This document shows, in pieces, positions 34,412-46,750 of a stretch of 64,000 nucleotides of DNA. The translations under genes were made by a program, and so were the position numbers. Under the pieces are notes generated by a model. That model saw nothing but the letters and a program-made list of their open reading frames with translations. It was not told the origin of the DNA and made no database searches. The stretch is from NCBI GenBank assembly GCA_025677815.1, contig JAIXMP010000003.1:124001-188000 (forward strand). The letters run 5' to 3'. How positions within the stretch are numbered: position 1 is the stretch's first letter; every line of letters begins with the position of its first letter. Origin of the DNA: Phascolomyces articulosus. Its lineage: Eukaryota > Mucoromycota > Mucoromycetes > Mucorales > Lichtheimiaceae.

Positions 34412-36862
34412 TTAATTGATTTGTTTTTTATATGATTTCCAAAGTTCCTCTCGTACCAAATGCTTTTTGATTTTTCCTAATAAATAGTGTATTATATGTC
34501 TATATTAGAAACTAGTTTTATACTTTTATATAAATGTATAGTTTGAATATTTACCGGTACTGAAGAAACAAAGAGCGATTAAATGTTAAATAGTGATCCA
34601 TATAGAAAAAAAGTATCACAAGTGGATTTAGTATTTAAAGAGTAAACTCCCATTATTATTGTATATTATGTAGTAATATGAACGTTACCTAGTCTTTGGA
34701 AGACTTTCAACAAAGATTACTTTTGCCGGACATTTATAACCTGCCAAGTTCTTTCGACAATGAGCAATGATTTCGTCAGCGGTAATATGTCGATCTTGAC
34801 GAACAACAACATAAGCATAGGGTCGTTCACCCCATTTTTCATCCGGTCCACTCACAACACCACTATTAATAAAATCTTATTTCAATTCATATATTTTTCT
34901 AGCACAAACTCAAGTACAAAAAAAAAAAAAATTGTTTTTTACCATTCAACAACAGGTTCCATTCCAATAATCATTTTTTCCAATTCAATGGAACTGATAT
35001 TTTCACCACCTGATATAATGATATCTTTGGCTCGGTCGACTACCTCAACAGCTCCATCTGGGTGACGTACACCTAAATCCCCTGTCCAAAACACACCTCC
35101 TCGAAATACCCTTTTGTTTTCTTCTGGATCATTATAATAACCAAGCATCGTCAGATTTCCGGAACAACAAATTTCTCCAACGTGCTTGCCATCCGGTACA
35201 ACGTCTTTACCAGTGACCTGATCCAACACTCTTGTTTCATCCAAACAAAGCACACTATATCCTTGCCGTGCTACTAACGATGAATGTTGTTCTTTTGGGT
35301 ATTGTGAAAGAGATCCGCTGTCGTATGTATTGATTGAAGGACCAAATGTTTCTATAAAAATAGCTTTTTGAGTCAAAAAAAAAAACAGAGCATGGATAAT
35401 ATATGCGAGATGTAATATAACATAATGACTTACCTGTCAAACCATAGGCATGTATGGGATAAATGTTTAAAGCATTAAGATCTTCAAGCACTTTCACTGC
35501 GACTGGAGAGGCACCTGTTACAGAATGGACAGCACGATCTAAACGACAAGCATCTTTGTGATTGCATAATTCACTCTGTACTGTTGCAGCAGCACCTACC
35601 CATATAATATTATAAATTGTATAGTTCAATATAAGTAAGGAAGTTTGCTGGATTGGATACTTTTATTATAATATTCATACGTACCATAATGTGTAATACC
35701 GCCCTCTTTTAATAATTTCCATACTAGTGCATAGTCAACTTTATTCAACATGACTTGTGTACCTATTATTAGTTTTCAAAAAATAATAATTAGAACCGGT
35801 TTTATTTATTTCATCGAAATTTGTTTTTTGCTTCACAAGGTTTTGTTTTCCTTTTGTATTTTCAGAAGAATGGTTTTTTTTACACTCACCTCCCATGGCA
35901 ACGACGGCCCAGGGGAAACTCCAACCGTTGCAATGAAATAATGGGGCCGTCCACAGATATTTTGTATCGGATGCAAGGTGTGCATGAAGGCACATACTTA
36001 GCGTCATTAAATAACAACCACGATAGGAAACCATGACTCCTTTTGGTTTACCCCCCGTTGAACCAGAAGTATAATTAATGGATAAGATAGCATTTTCATC
36101 CACCGTTAAAGGGAGGTCATTCCATTGGGATAATATATCTGTCTTTTGTACCAATTGTTCATACTGACAACAGTAGTCAAGGTGCGGATGATCATTGTTG
36201 TCGCAATAATCATTCACGTGGATCATTTTCACCATTTCTTTTACTTTCAACGATACATTGGTTAAAAATACGTCCTGTACAATAAGAAGGGTGGCTCCAG
36301 AGTGCTTGATCATATATTCTATTTCTGGTTGGATTAATCGAGCGTTAAATGGGACAAGAATACCTCCTACACTTGGTACAGCATACATTGCTTCAATATA
36401 TGCAGGGATGTTTTGACATAAAATGGCAACACGATCGCCAGGACGGACATGAAAAGAATGAATTAAAGCGTTTGCAAGATGTAATACACGGTCTGCGAAC
36501 GTTTCATAATCGTATTCTCTCTTCTTGTGAATAATCGCTGTTTTTTTACTATAGACCATGGCACTTCTTAATAAAAATCGAATGGGATCCAGTGGCGTAT
36601 GATACGGATCTTGTTTATGTTTACGATGAACTCTATCTGTTATGAATGGTCGAGAAAGATATATATTTTTTCTGCTTTTCAGTCTACTATTTTTTTTTAT
36701 GATTGATTCTAAAAAATAATGAATAATTTAGAGTGACCATTAATTACATTTTTCATGATTAAAGCCATTCTGCTGCTGTTGTGGTGTCAATGACGGTGAT
36801 ATATGATTGGCAATGGTTTGGATTCTCGCTGCTGCAGTCACCATTGCTGATGTTTTCGTCAT
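34412..36862 (-). CDS. AMP-forming acyl-CoA synthetase, probably medium/long chain
   Basis: ANL-superfamily enzyme: activates a carboxylic acid with ATP to an acyl-adenylate, then a CoA thioester. Exons 36748-36862, 35890-36708, 35685-35762, 35434-35595, 34943-35351, 34689-34862, 34555-34559 and 34412-34476 total 609 codons. Motifs: P-loop INYTSGSTGGKPKGVM, HCNGWSFPWAVVAMGG, HAYGLTETFGP, FRGGVFWTGDLGVRHPDGAV, VDRAKDIIISGGENISSIEL and the C-terminal LPKTSTGKIKKHLV. A 5-nt exon is needed to make TSTGK. Anomaly: the junction of the first two exons produces TAA at codon 39, although both sides are in frame and coding-like. Translation might instead start at the ATG at 36559, which would drop conserved residues (YHTPLDPIRFLLRSA). 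Substrate chain length cannot be judged. No PTS1 is present at the C-terminus. Confidence 0.9.
34555..34559 (-). other. 5-nt micro-exon (TACCG) of the acyl-CoA synthetase gene
   Basis: Preceded by TTTCTTCAG and followed by GTAAATATTC on the minus strand. Joined to the upstream ...ACTAG and downstream GAAAAATC, it rebuilds Thr-Ser-Thr-Gly-Lys-Ile, the conserved motif containing the catalytic lysine region of the family. Direct joining of the flanking exons without it loses the motif and shifts the frame. Confidence 0.82.
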
Positions 36863-37772
36863 ATTGGAGGAGGAGGAGAGAAGATTAAGATGAAGGTCAA
36901 AAAAAAAATTACTTGAGCTCCTTAAAATATACGTATATTTATAGAATTATGTCACAGGTCTAAATGCAGATGCATATTTATTTGTTCAATCACCAGCGTA
37001 CACTTTTGAAAATCACATTATAAATCATTTCACGTTAAAATGATGGGGAAAATAATGATATATTATAGCATAAACCATTTACAATAAAAGAGGTATTAAT
37101 ACAATAAACATTGCTGTTAACACGTTTATAAAAACGTGTAGAGTGATTGGAAGCAATTTTTTTTTCCAAATCAAGTACAATTTTTCAATCAAATTGATTT
37201 GTGTATGCGTTTCTTTCAATATCTACTTAGCCCTGACTTTGAACTTAACCGTATAATATCGTGATTCTTTTTTTTTTTGTTAGTTTGGGATTTTCGTCGA
37301 TAACATGCTAAAAATGATAATACCTAGGAATAATTACCAATAATAGCGTAAGTATTTCTAACTATATTTGTGATTTCCTATTATTGAAGGCTCGAAGACT
37401 TATTACTATATATTGATCCCACGCACCATAAGCTATGAATCATGATGAATGTACTGGAATCACCAGCTATTTTCAAATATCGAAAGATCGCTTTTTCCGT
37501 AACGATATAGAATAATACTATCATTACTGACTGATGATGTATTGTGTAGTTTGGGATTAGATTTTATTAGTAGATTGTTATTGGATTGTTTATAAGTATG
37601 AATGCTGGTATTATGGCTATGCTTAATCTCGTAGACATATAATGATGAAAGTGTATATGGCGACGTGATCATCATTTGATAATTAAGATAAAAGATTTTA
37701 AAAAAAACAAATGTTCAGCCTCAAACTCCCCAACCAATAGAAACTATTTGATAGTTTTGAGGATTATGCTAG
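36863..37772. other. Intergenic, 0.9 kb, acyl-CoA synthetase promoter side
   Basis: A+T-rich, with short chance frames only. Its right end is the pre-insertion target of the LINE fragment. It should contain the acyl-CoA synthetase promoter. No specific site is identified. Confidence 0.4.
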
Positions 37773-38090
37773 CTATAATAATTGTAACAGTAAATCCACC
37801 GTCTAGTCTTGAACTCCAAAATATTACCCATATCTCTTTTCGTACATTCATCAGTTGTGCCATTTTATCCATTTGGCAAGCGCATTGGAGGTTCATTTTC
37901 GATGAACAAATTTTTTGGCCTAATGGGGTCATTGCATCCATTATTAGAACCCTCAAACAAATTGAAGCACAAAACTCTCTTCCGCGTACCCCTTAGTATA
38001 GTACTATAATATTTGTAAATTTTGAACCATTCTCGGTTTTAAAATAAAATTTCTTAATACAAAAAAAAAAAAAAACTATAATAATTGTAA
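37773..38090 (+). mobile_element. 5'-truncated LINE (non-LTR retrotransposon) insertion with target-site duplication
   Basis: A 15-bp direct repeat, CTATAATAATTGTAA, occurs at 37773-37787 and 38076-38090. It brackets 288 bp (37788-38075) ending in a 15-A tail. Inside, a plus-strand frame is open for 68 codons to TAG at 37994-37996. It encodes a segment containing ISFRTFISCAILSIWQAHWR and FIFDEQIFWPNG, which I take for the C-terminal tail of a LINE reverse-transcriptase polyprotein (inference from resemblance). A 3' UTR of about 65 nt follows before the poly(A). The frame has no stops and the duplication is perfect, suggesting a recent event. Truncation leaves it incapable of autonomous movement. 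Confidence 0.8.
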
Positions 38091-40569
38091 TATCGTTAAC
38101 AAAATTCCAATTTTGCAATACCATCAAAGAAGGTTACGTACATCTTCTTAACTGGAGGAAGAATTATTATGATGGATAAAGTAAAATATTATTGATCCTT
38201 GTTTTAATAATGTTTATAGCACTACCAGTTTTAATTGATATATATTTATGTTATGCTGTAAGAAGAAGAATAGTGTACGGAACAAGCTCTTACACCGACC
38301 AACTCACATTAATGAGTGACAATAATAAGCACTTGCACTTGCAGCTGAAACTGTATTTGTTATCAGAAAAAGAAGATTGAGAATAGATTTGCTGAGCGAC
38401 CGTATGGAGTCTATTCAGGTTAGATCAATCCAGAATTAAGTCTTTATTTATTCGTTGGCTTATATCCTTATTTAACGCATAGATTGTTGTAAATACCCAA
38501 ATAGATATATAATCTCCATAGGCGATTATTAGAAGTGAAAACTACACAAACTGTCATGTAGTGCTATAAATCCACCACCGTAGAAATAATCATTCATCAA
38601 TACAAACTTTAATTTTTTTTTATACAATGAAAAAACAATGCGGTTTCATCATATATATAGTATACCTCGTTGTTGATACTCAATACAGTACATGCCTTTT
38701 TGTTATGGAAAATAAGTGTCGATTCTTGTGACAGTTCAAGAGCATATTGTGGAAGTTGTCATTTTATACATCATGGTATTCATAAATAAGCAAAACATGC
38801 ATAGTGTATAGTTTCCGATCGACGGAACCTGTTTTGAATTTTTAACAATGCATTTATTAAGTAGTTTTAATCAGATACAATGATTATTAAAAGGAATAAT
38901 AGGAATAGGCTTGCTTACTACAGTACTAAAGCATTATCAATTTATATTTATACAATTGAATATTGAAAAGTAAAAGTTATCAAGAACTGATAAGTAGATG
39001 GTTATTCTGTTTCTTGGCCTTCAACTAATGGTACGCGTCTGTTGTTTCAATATGTAACACATATAGGAAGAGAACAGTAATAAGTTAACAAGTAAATTGA
39101 AGTATTTTATGTGAAGTTTCTGCTAGGCGGAAAAGAGGTATCCGCCAAAGGCAGAAAGGCGGAAAGTGGGTTTGTACCAATGCTGTTATTTTGAAATTAG
39201 TTGCCTTCTTGTATTATTTGATCCATAGCTTGCAATGCTTTTTATGTCATATTTATATACGTATGCCTATTATTTCTGGAAACTTCACACCAATATCAAT
39301 ACAATACAGATTTCCAGGAAACTGAGATTTAGCAATATCGACAGATATTGAGCATTACTATGACATTGTTATTTATCCTCGCTTAAACAACGAATTATAC
39401 ATATGTAATAACATTCTTTTGTTTACTTCCTGATTACCACCACAAGTGACAACTATCTAGTAGTTGTATTCCCATATTATCTTTCCAATGTACATATATA
39501 CTTATTTACTTATTTGGATTAGTTATAATAATATCTCGTATTGTTTCAGTTTATCAATACTAGAAACGTTTTATCCAATTAAGTTTGATTAGGATTATGA
39601 TTATTATGGTGAAAGGCCTTGGTATACTCATCTTCCATTAATGTCATTATCTTGGAAAAATCAAGTATGAAAGGATTGGGATATCTGATAATTGATGTTT
39701 TAATAATGACATTAAGTTCATCACCAAAAAAGCAGCATGGAAATGTCAGTACAATGAAAATATGCCGATTAGTTACTGCATCTATATGATGTTTTTTAAG
39801 GGATTACAATAACTATATAAATAAATCTTCTGCCCCGATCCTACTACCCCATAGTTAAGCCTGTTCAAATAGTAAATTCCCAAATAGTCATTAAATCATT
39901 TCCGTAAATACGGTTTGTGACACACGCCCCTGTCTGTTGTATTAGGTTTCCCCAGTCCTTTTGCTCCCCCTCCCTGCTTCTTACAAGAAACACAAACTTG
40001 GCTATTTACCCTTCATGAAATAAAGAGTGAATAATAAAGGGATAAAATTGTTGGAATTTCCCAAATTGAATCAACAAACAAATAGTGGATTATAGTTATT
40101 ATTAATAAAAACAATTCATAAAATGGAGCAAACAGAATTCTAGACATGAAAAAGCAAGGACACTATAAAAACGACAAATAATTTATTATTTTAGGAAACC
40201 CGATAGCAAAGACGATGTATTTGGCTTTATATACTGGGCGTTTTTTTTTATTATTATTGCATAAACGATCCTCACTTACTATTATACTATATGTCCTCTA
40301 ATGATAAAGCCTGGGGCCTTTGCGCAGACACTGTCATGTATGAATAGATTCATATAATTTTTATTACTGCTACTAATTTCTACATTTGCTTTTATGAAAT
40401 AATAACAGACAGCAATGTGCTTCTTTTAATAGAAAGTATTTGAAATGTTTTCGTCACTATCTTTGATGAAGTGTGACGATAAACATATAACTTGTGTTTT
40501 TAAAAATAAATATAACCACCACCGTTTGGAACAAGGCCAATGAACAAAGAGGTTTATTTTATGAGTTCT
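38091..40569. other. Intergenic, 2.5 kb, no gene recognised
   Basis: A+T-rich. A 56-codon plus-strand frame at 38210-38380 (MFIALPVLIDIYLCYAVRRR start) has no family match that I recognise. A GGCGGAAA / TCCGCC cluster at about 39126-39163 forms short G+C-rich hairpins. A patch with CCCC/CCCTCCC near 39930-39980 is richer in G+C. Nothing else is seen. Confidence 0.4.
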
Positions 40570-41072
40570 TTAACATTTGTTGTTGTTTTTTAACATGCTG
40601 CTGCTGGTGTTACCATCATTAGCAACACGACAGGAACCTTTTACTAATGCAACCAAGGTAACACGGCGGATGGATTCTCTATATGTTTTTTTAGACTTCT
40701 TTTTTTTTTTTTTTATCAATGCATATTATTATTATTAAAAAGTATAAAAATTACGCTAATCTATATTTATGTCTTTCAATTTTTTGGCTCAGTCGTAAAA
40801 ATTACGTTCAGACTCTTCATTTTCTGCAAGTGCGTTCAAATGCTAAGCTTCACCTAAATCATTGGATAACAAAAAATACATTGCATATAGAATACATTTA
40901 CTACAAATGATAATATAAAAAAGTAGTTACCTATAATTAGGAAAGATTCGTTACCTAAAGAAAAAAAAGAACAAATAACCCCACTTAGAAAGAGAGAAGG
41001 TTCTAGTTGTAGATCCTATCTATATGAATGTCACTCAGCAACAACAGCGGCATTACGTTCGGCGTCAGCCAT
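40570..41072 (-). CDS. Candidate small two-exon gene (48 residues), unknown
   Basis: Exon 41035-41072 encodes MADAERNAAVVA plus two bases and ends at a GTGACA donor. Exon 40570-40678 follows a TATAG acceptor and encodes EESIRRVTLVALVKGSCRVA, then NDGNTSSSMLKNNNKC, to TAA. The join is in frame. Both exons are clearly richer in G+C than the flanking DNA, which is the main argument that they are real. The intron would be 356 nt, long for this genome. No domain is recognised. The donor is weak, and without splicing the first frame ends after 13 codons. Confidence 0.33.
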
Positions 41073-43245
41073 AACCCTGTCTTACGTATCTGACTTTTAT
41101 TTGGGTAGTTTAAAATTGCTACTACATAGGTACGTATCTGCAATAAAAGATCAACAAGAGTAAAAGGTGAATATTATATTGCATACAGGACAAGGAAACC
41201 AACCAACCAACCAACAAGGAGTGACAATAAAAGTTGGGCCAAGAACACGATAATAAATAACGCCCATCTATACATAATATAAATCTTGCTTCTTGCAGCA
41301 GTTATTCAACAATTTTATAATAGGGAGCATTATTATCATTTTCCCATTATTATGAACATCCTCAAAAAGCAACATCAAAACACTGTCTTTTTATGCCCTT
41401 ACGAACTTTATTTTTTTTGTACAACTATAACATGCGAGGAGACTTTATATGGACATCATCTTTTATCGTCAATTGGACCCCAACAACGGCTCAGTTTTAA
41501 TGTACATATATACTCTAGTAGTACCCGAAAAAAAAAGAGTATATTGATGATGAAAGAAGGCGGATAAACCGACAGATCTCTCTTTTGATTATGGCAAAGT
41601 TGTATATCATCATTCTTCTTCTTCTTCTTCTCCTCTCCAATTAACAAGCAGATGAAACAAGCTATTCTAACGAAATAGGACTCAATTGTTTTTTTTTTTT
41701 TTTTTACTATATCGTTGTTGTAAAAATGTTTAGATTTAAAACCATCAATATATTCACATTCATTCATATGAGAAGAACGAAAAATAATTGTATCATTAGA
41801 TTGTTTTATTTGTGCTTCACATGGTCCTGAAACTCGATATCAATTTTAGCCGAAACTTTGTAAATATTATTCATCCTAAACCGAAAAAAACATAATGCTG
41901 ATCGATAAGAAAAAAAGAAGAGGTTTATTATAAAGTTTATATTAGTTGCTATCATTATAAAATGACTCATGTTCGTAAATAACGTTATATTATATCTTTT
42001 TCACGAAAAAAAAAAAGGTGTGGTGGTAGTAGTTATTTGAATTTAACATCATGCATTACGCATGTGTGTAAGACAGAAAAGTAAAAAGTATATTCAAGTA
42101 ACACTGCCACAAAGTCTATTTCTATATGTCTAACTATATTTTATTTTGGAACTTGCCTTTCTTTCTCCTCGATTGGATCCCTTTTCTTGAGTATAGAAAG
42201 ATAACAATGAGAAAGTTTATAATGATCATCACATTAATAGTTTATTATTATAATGAATTATCATAAAAAGGAGACTCTACTGCATTATCAATAACAAGAA
42301 AAATCATCATCTTTTTTTTTCATATATGAAGTATGAGATGTTGATCAATTACATGGTATATTCGTAACCTAAATGATGGAATCATTTATAATCGAGCAAT
42401 ATTGTCTTTTCTTCTCCCCCCAAAAAAAGGTTATTATTATTTATAGTTGCAAGATATACTATTATAAGTTATAAATAATGCTAATCTATCCAGAAGGTGG
42501 TCATGTTATAACACAGTCCTTTTTGTTTTCATTTTACTAAAGAAGAAATGGCACCAAAGAATGTACCGAAGCCAATGACATGGATTTAATAGACACATTT
42601 ATAAATAATAAGGAGAGTTGTTATTATTATTATTTAATACTGATTTACCACAAAGGAAAAAAAAATAATAGTTTATTTGGAACGTCGCGTAGATCGACGT
42701 GACAAAAAAAAGAATTTGGGTTCGAGAAAAAAGGAAAAAAAAAAAGATCAATTATTATTATTATTATACAATCAAGACAAAAGTAGTGATGATCTGCATG
42801 TAATGTTATTATATATGTAAAGGGGCGCGTTTGTGTATGTATATACGACGTATGTGTGTGAAAATGTGAGCATGTGTATGTATTGTTATGTGTGTATTTG
42901 TGATGAAGAAGATTGATCATTATCATCAAATAGACAACGAAATCAACTTTTTGCAAAAAAAAAAAAAAAAAAAGGTAAGACGCGAGCTTCATTTTTCCCG
43001 CGCTTTTTTTTTACTTGTCATGATGATATATAATTTCCGAATTGCATTTCATCAAACTATAGTGAGGTGAAAAGGATTTACAGATTATTGTTTATCTATA
43101 CATGTTATTGATAAAAAAAAACAAAACAAAAAGATAGGTGAGATTTTAAAAGGAGGAAAAAAGAGGGGTTTCTCCAAGGGGTCCGTAAAGGTCATATACG
43201 CGCGTTTAATCACTGGTAATAAATGAAAACAATTGATATTATAAT
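41073..43245. other. Intergenic, 2.2 kb, no gene recognised
   Basis: A+T-rich with AACC repeats (41202-41213), AAG/CTT runs (about 41610-41632) and poly-A runs. Open frames are low-complexity. No credible gene or RNA is seen. Confidence 0.45.
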
Positions 43246-44048
43246 TTAACCCATACCACGCTTCTTTTTCTTTCGACCTGGATGAGGTGCGCCTTCTACC
43301 ATACGCCGTACAAGCACAAACACACCTTCGGATGATACAACAATATCTATTATATATATTTTATTATCATTGTTATAAATAAAAAAAAGACGCGTTGTCA
43401 ATTCATTATACATGTATACATGATCATCACTTGTTTACCATATCCACCCTATCATTCGAATCATTCATGATATGTATACTTACTTTGATTCATATCTGCC
43501 ATACAATAACCTCCCAAGTTGGCTTGCCAAAAGTAGAAGTCGGCTATACTCGTCCCACTCTGAAAATGATTTTCAAGATCACGCTGATGTTTTAAAGCAA
43601 GTGGATGGAAATCTTGTTCGCGTAATACACCCCATTCTGGATGGTATTGTTTATTGGGGTCCTGTGTAGGTTCTGTTTTGACCTGTTGTTGTGTAGTGGA
43701 TGTAGTGGTGGTATTATTACTACTACTACTTGTCCCAGTAGCAGTTGCTGCAGTTGCTGTAATGGTGTTCGTAGTAGATGGTGTAGTATCCGTCGTTGCT
43801 GGTGAAGGTATAGATGGTATGGGCTGGCCATAACTTACATCTGTACCTACAAGGCCACTACCCGACGATGGTGGTGGCCATGGTAAGGGTCCACTTAAAT
43901 AAGGTTGTTGTTGTTGTTGTGTTGGTGGTTGCTGTTGTGATTGTTGTTGTGGGTCTTGATGAGAAGAAAAAGAAGGTTGTTGAGATTGTTGTTGTTGATA
44001 TGGTTGAGCATAATTATATGGATGCTGGGCGTGTCGATCAAATGTCAT
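43246..44048 (-). CDS. Gln-rich protein with a WWE-like C-terminal domain
   Basis: Exons 43484-44048 and 43246-43346 join in frame to 221 residues; the ATG at 44048 is the first in frame. The first 125 or so residues are disordered, Gln/Pro/Ser/Thr-rich with several Gln runs. The last 90 residues look folded. After YHPEWGVLREQDFHPLALKH come QRDLENHF and GGYCMADMNQ, then VSSEGVFVLVRRMV. The order Trp, Gln-x-x-(Leu/Ile)-Glu, Gly-Tyr-x-x-Asp-Met-x-Gln, Val-Arg-Arg matches the WWE domain layout, a fold that binds poly-ADP-ribose or proteins in ubiquitin and ADP-ribosylation systems. The tail is very basic (GRKKKKRGMG). The WWE call is inference from pattern; the gene itself is well supported. Confidence 0.72.
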
Positions 44049-44545
44049 TATTGTATATACAACAGACGGATCAAACAAGCATAAGCATCGTCATGCGACA
44101 AAAAAAGGAAAAAGAAAAGAAAATAGTTTAAAAAAAAGGTAAAGAAGAAAAAGAAGTAAAAAATATCAAAACGAATTTTTTTATATTAAAAAAACATACA
44201 ATCAATCAATTCACACGCACTCACACAGTATAGCACAATTTACACCCAAAAATAACAATAAAAAATTACACTCACGACCCCCATAGATTTTATTGGATAT
44301 TTTACAATGTTGTGTTTTTTATGTGTCGGCTGACCTTTCTTTGATCGTGTTCTGTCACCTCGTTACTTTAGCAGATGATGAACAAAAAATAACAACAAAT
44401 CCCAAATGTAGACTCTATAATTTTATATATCTTATTGTTATTATCAAATATTCAATCAAATCCAAATGTCAATTCAATATAATTGCCCAAAATATATATC
44501 CGTATAAGTGAAAGGAGAAAGAGAGAGAGAGAGAGGGATACTATT
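44049..44545. other. Intergenic, 0.5 kb
   Basis: A+T-rich spacer between two minus-strand genes, with a GA repeat at about 44518-44535. It should contain the promoter of the WWE-like gene. Confidence 0.45.
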
Positions 44546-45061
44546 TTAATGAGTCAAAAAATGAATTACATTCAATTGTTCATAATCACCAAGATATATA
44601 CTATATACAATACGAAATATTAAGAAAAGGGCCCATCCACCGCAACTGATCCATACAAGGATTTGAATGAAGAATTGATATTTTGAGTCTTGAAGTATAT
44701 CTTGTTTTTGTAATAATTGTCTTTGTCTTGCACTATGATGATCATCCTCGTCACTGTCATCATCATTATTTACTATGGAATGATGATTGATTTGCCGTGT
44801 ACCTTTCCGCCTTCGTCGAAGATGACCTGCCCAGTCAAAACTCCGAGAACTTGACCTTTCCATAAATGCATAATCTTCTTCTCCATCATGTATTCGTCGT
44901 CCTTGATGTTTCTTGTCATGATCATGTTTACTTGACATTGTCGTTGTTGTTAAAATAGGTAAAATGCCTCGTTGATCGGAATGGCGTCGTTTTGGCATTG
45001 ATTCAAATGCAATGGGAAGCTGTCTTCTTTGACGTGTTGAAGGTCGTTTACCAATGTCCAT
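44546..45061 (-). CDS. Hypothetical single-pass membrane protein
   Basis: Uninterrupted 171-codon frame starting MDIGKRPSTRQRRQLPIAFE. The first 125 residues are polar, basic and acidic in turn (MPKRRHSDQRG, HLRRRRKGTRQ, NNDDDSDEDDHH), and look disordered with possible nuclear-localisation or phosphorylation sites. Residues about 128-155 (FFIQILVWISCGGWALFLIF, then RIVYSIYL) form one hydrophobic segment close to the C-terminus, suggesting a tail-anchored or single-pass protein with a cytosolic N-terminus. No family is recognised. Single-exon structure is unusual here but possible. The length and mixed composition argue against chance. Confidence 0.6.
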   Translation of the reverse strand: MDIGKRPSTRQRRQLPIAFESMPKRRHSDQRGILPILTTTTMSSKHDHDKKHQGRRIHDGEEDYAFMERSSSRSFDWAGHLRRRRKGTRQINHHSIVNNDDDSDEDDHHSARQRQLLQKQDILQDSKYQFFIQILVWISCGGWALFLIFRIVYSIYLGDYEQLNVIHFLTH

Positions 45062-45761
45062 TATGAATTATTCTTAATTTGTTATATATATATATATAAA
45101 AGAATTAGAATAGAATAAACAAAGATAGCGTGGTGGTCTATTCTTATTCTCCCCCCCCTTTTTTTTAAAAAAAAAAGATATTTGGAACTTTTGTTGGTGA
45201 GTGTGTATTACTGTTTCTTGTTATTGTTATTACTTACTAACTGTTACTGTTGTTATGTGTTGTTGTGATTGAACCTATTTTCTTCAGGAACGACTCTTAA
45301 AAAAATCTCCTAAATTCTCCTTGCATAAGGAAAAAATAATAGGAAAGGGTTACTAACTCTATGGTTTATGATTATAATAGAAAAGAGTATCGATTATCGA
45401 TTATTATTATTATTGTTTGTGTGTTTATACAGATGAAGAAGTATAATATTAAAAATATTTGTATACAAGCTGATAATTATTGTGTTATTGATAGGATCAT
45501 AAGTATTTATATGACTTTAGTTTTATATAGTATGTAGATAGTACTTATTATGGTATTTTAGAGACATATGTTATCTTCTCCTTTTCTCTTACTCTTCTTT
45601 TAAGCATAATATAGCTATCTATATAGAAAGCGAAATAAAAAGAAGAAGGATCTGGACTCTTTTATACTGCAGATGGTTTTTCAACTTTGTTTTTTTTTTT
45701 TGAAGGGTTAAAAATGTTGTCGATCCATACCTGAAATGGAACTTGACCTTTATTTCTAATA

Positions 45762-45768
<7 letters not shown>

Positions 45769-45804
<36 letters not shown>
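45769..45804. repeat. (CT)18 microsatellite
   Basis: Eighteen uninterrupted CT units in the spacer upstream of the membrane-protein gene. Confidence 0.95.
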
Positions 45805-45807
<3 letters not shown>

Positions 45808-46748
45808 TTTATCCCTTAAAAAAGTAATTCACTTTCGACAAGCCAAATGATCATCGCATTGCAGCAAACTTGTCGTACTTGTAGTAATTATCATATCAAA
45901 ACATTTTATTTTCTCAAGTGTCATTTTTATTGGGTAGACGATTCATGCTGCGTGTTAACATAGATTTGAGAACAGACAATAGTAATATGATCGTCTTCTT
46001 TTTGCTATTTTGTAAGAATCATTCATCTGATGATGAATGACTAATAAAGAAGAAGAAGAAGAAGAAGAAAAAATACCTTTTTTTTATTTTTTAAAAACGA
46101 AAAAACAAATTTACAAAATAGAAAAGAGGAAACGAATGTAAAATAATAAACTTATTATATATAAAATAAGACAACAACAAAAAGAAATGTTTTTTTTTTA
46201 TGTAATGTAAGAAATTTTGAAAGTGGGGGAATTGTTACTTTTTTTTTGGATAATAATGTTCATCGTTTTACTTTTTCGTTATTAATAAAAATTGTTTTTA
46301 GCAGCATAATAATAATGGATAGAATGAATGCAAGATGAACGAATCAAGTAGAGTGGAGAGAAAAAAGAAAAGGTAACATCATATGTACGTAGAAGAAGAA
46401 AGGCGATATATTTACAAAATAAAATTTTATAAGTGTTCAACATTATAAGCCCGGAAAACACATGTTGTTGGATCGTGGTTATGTAAAAATAAAATGATGG
46501 TAGTTGAAATTGAAAGGATGTTTGGTTGTAATGTATATATGTCTTAAGACTTCTCATTGGACTTGGACATTTGTGTGTGTGTGTGTGTTGTTTGATGTTG
46601 TTGGCGTATAATAAATCGATATTCTGAGCTGACAGTAAAATTGATAATAATTAATCTTGTACATATAATGAATGTGTGTGGTGTCGTGTTATGTGGCTAT
46701 ATAATGATCAATGGATGATGGATGTATAATAATGAAGGTGTAGTCATT

Positions 46749-46750
<2 letters not shown>

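Noticed and set aside
38210..38380. 56-codon plus-strand frame just past the LINE insertion
   Set aside because: Lies outside the target-site duplication, matches no family I know, and is short enough to arise by chance.
42542..42590. Minus-strand frame IGFGTFFGAISSLVK resembling the end of a small mitochondrial subunit
   Set aside because: No acceptor site upstream and an immediate in-frame stop before it; cannot be part of a spliced gene as read.
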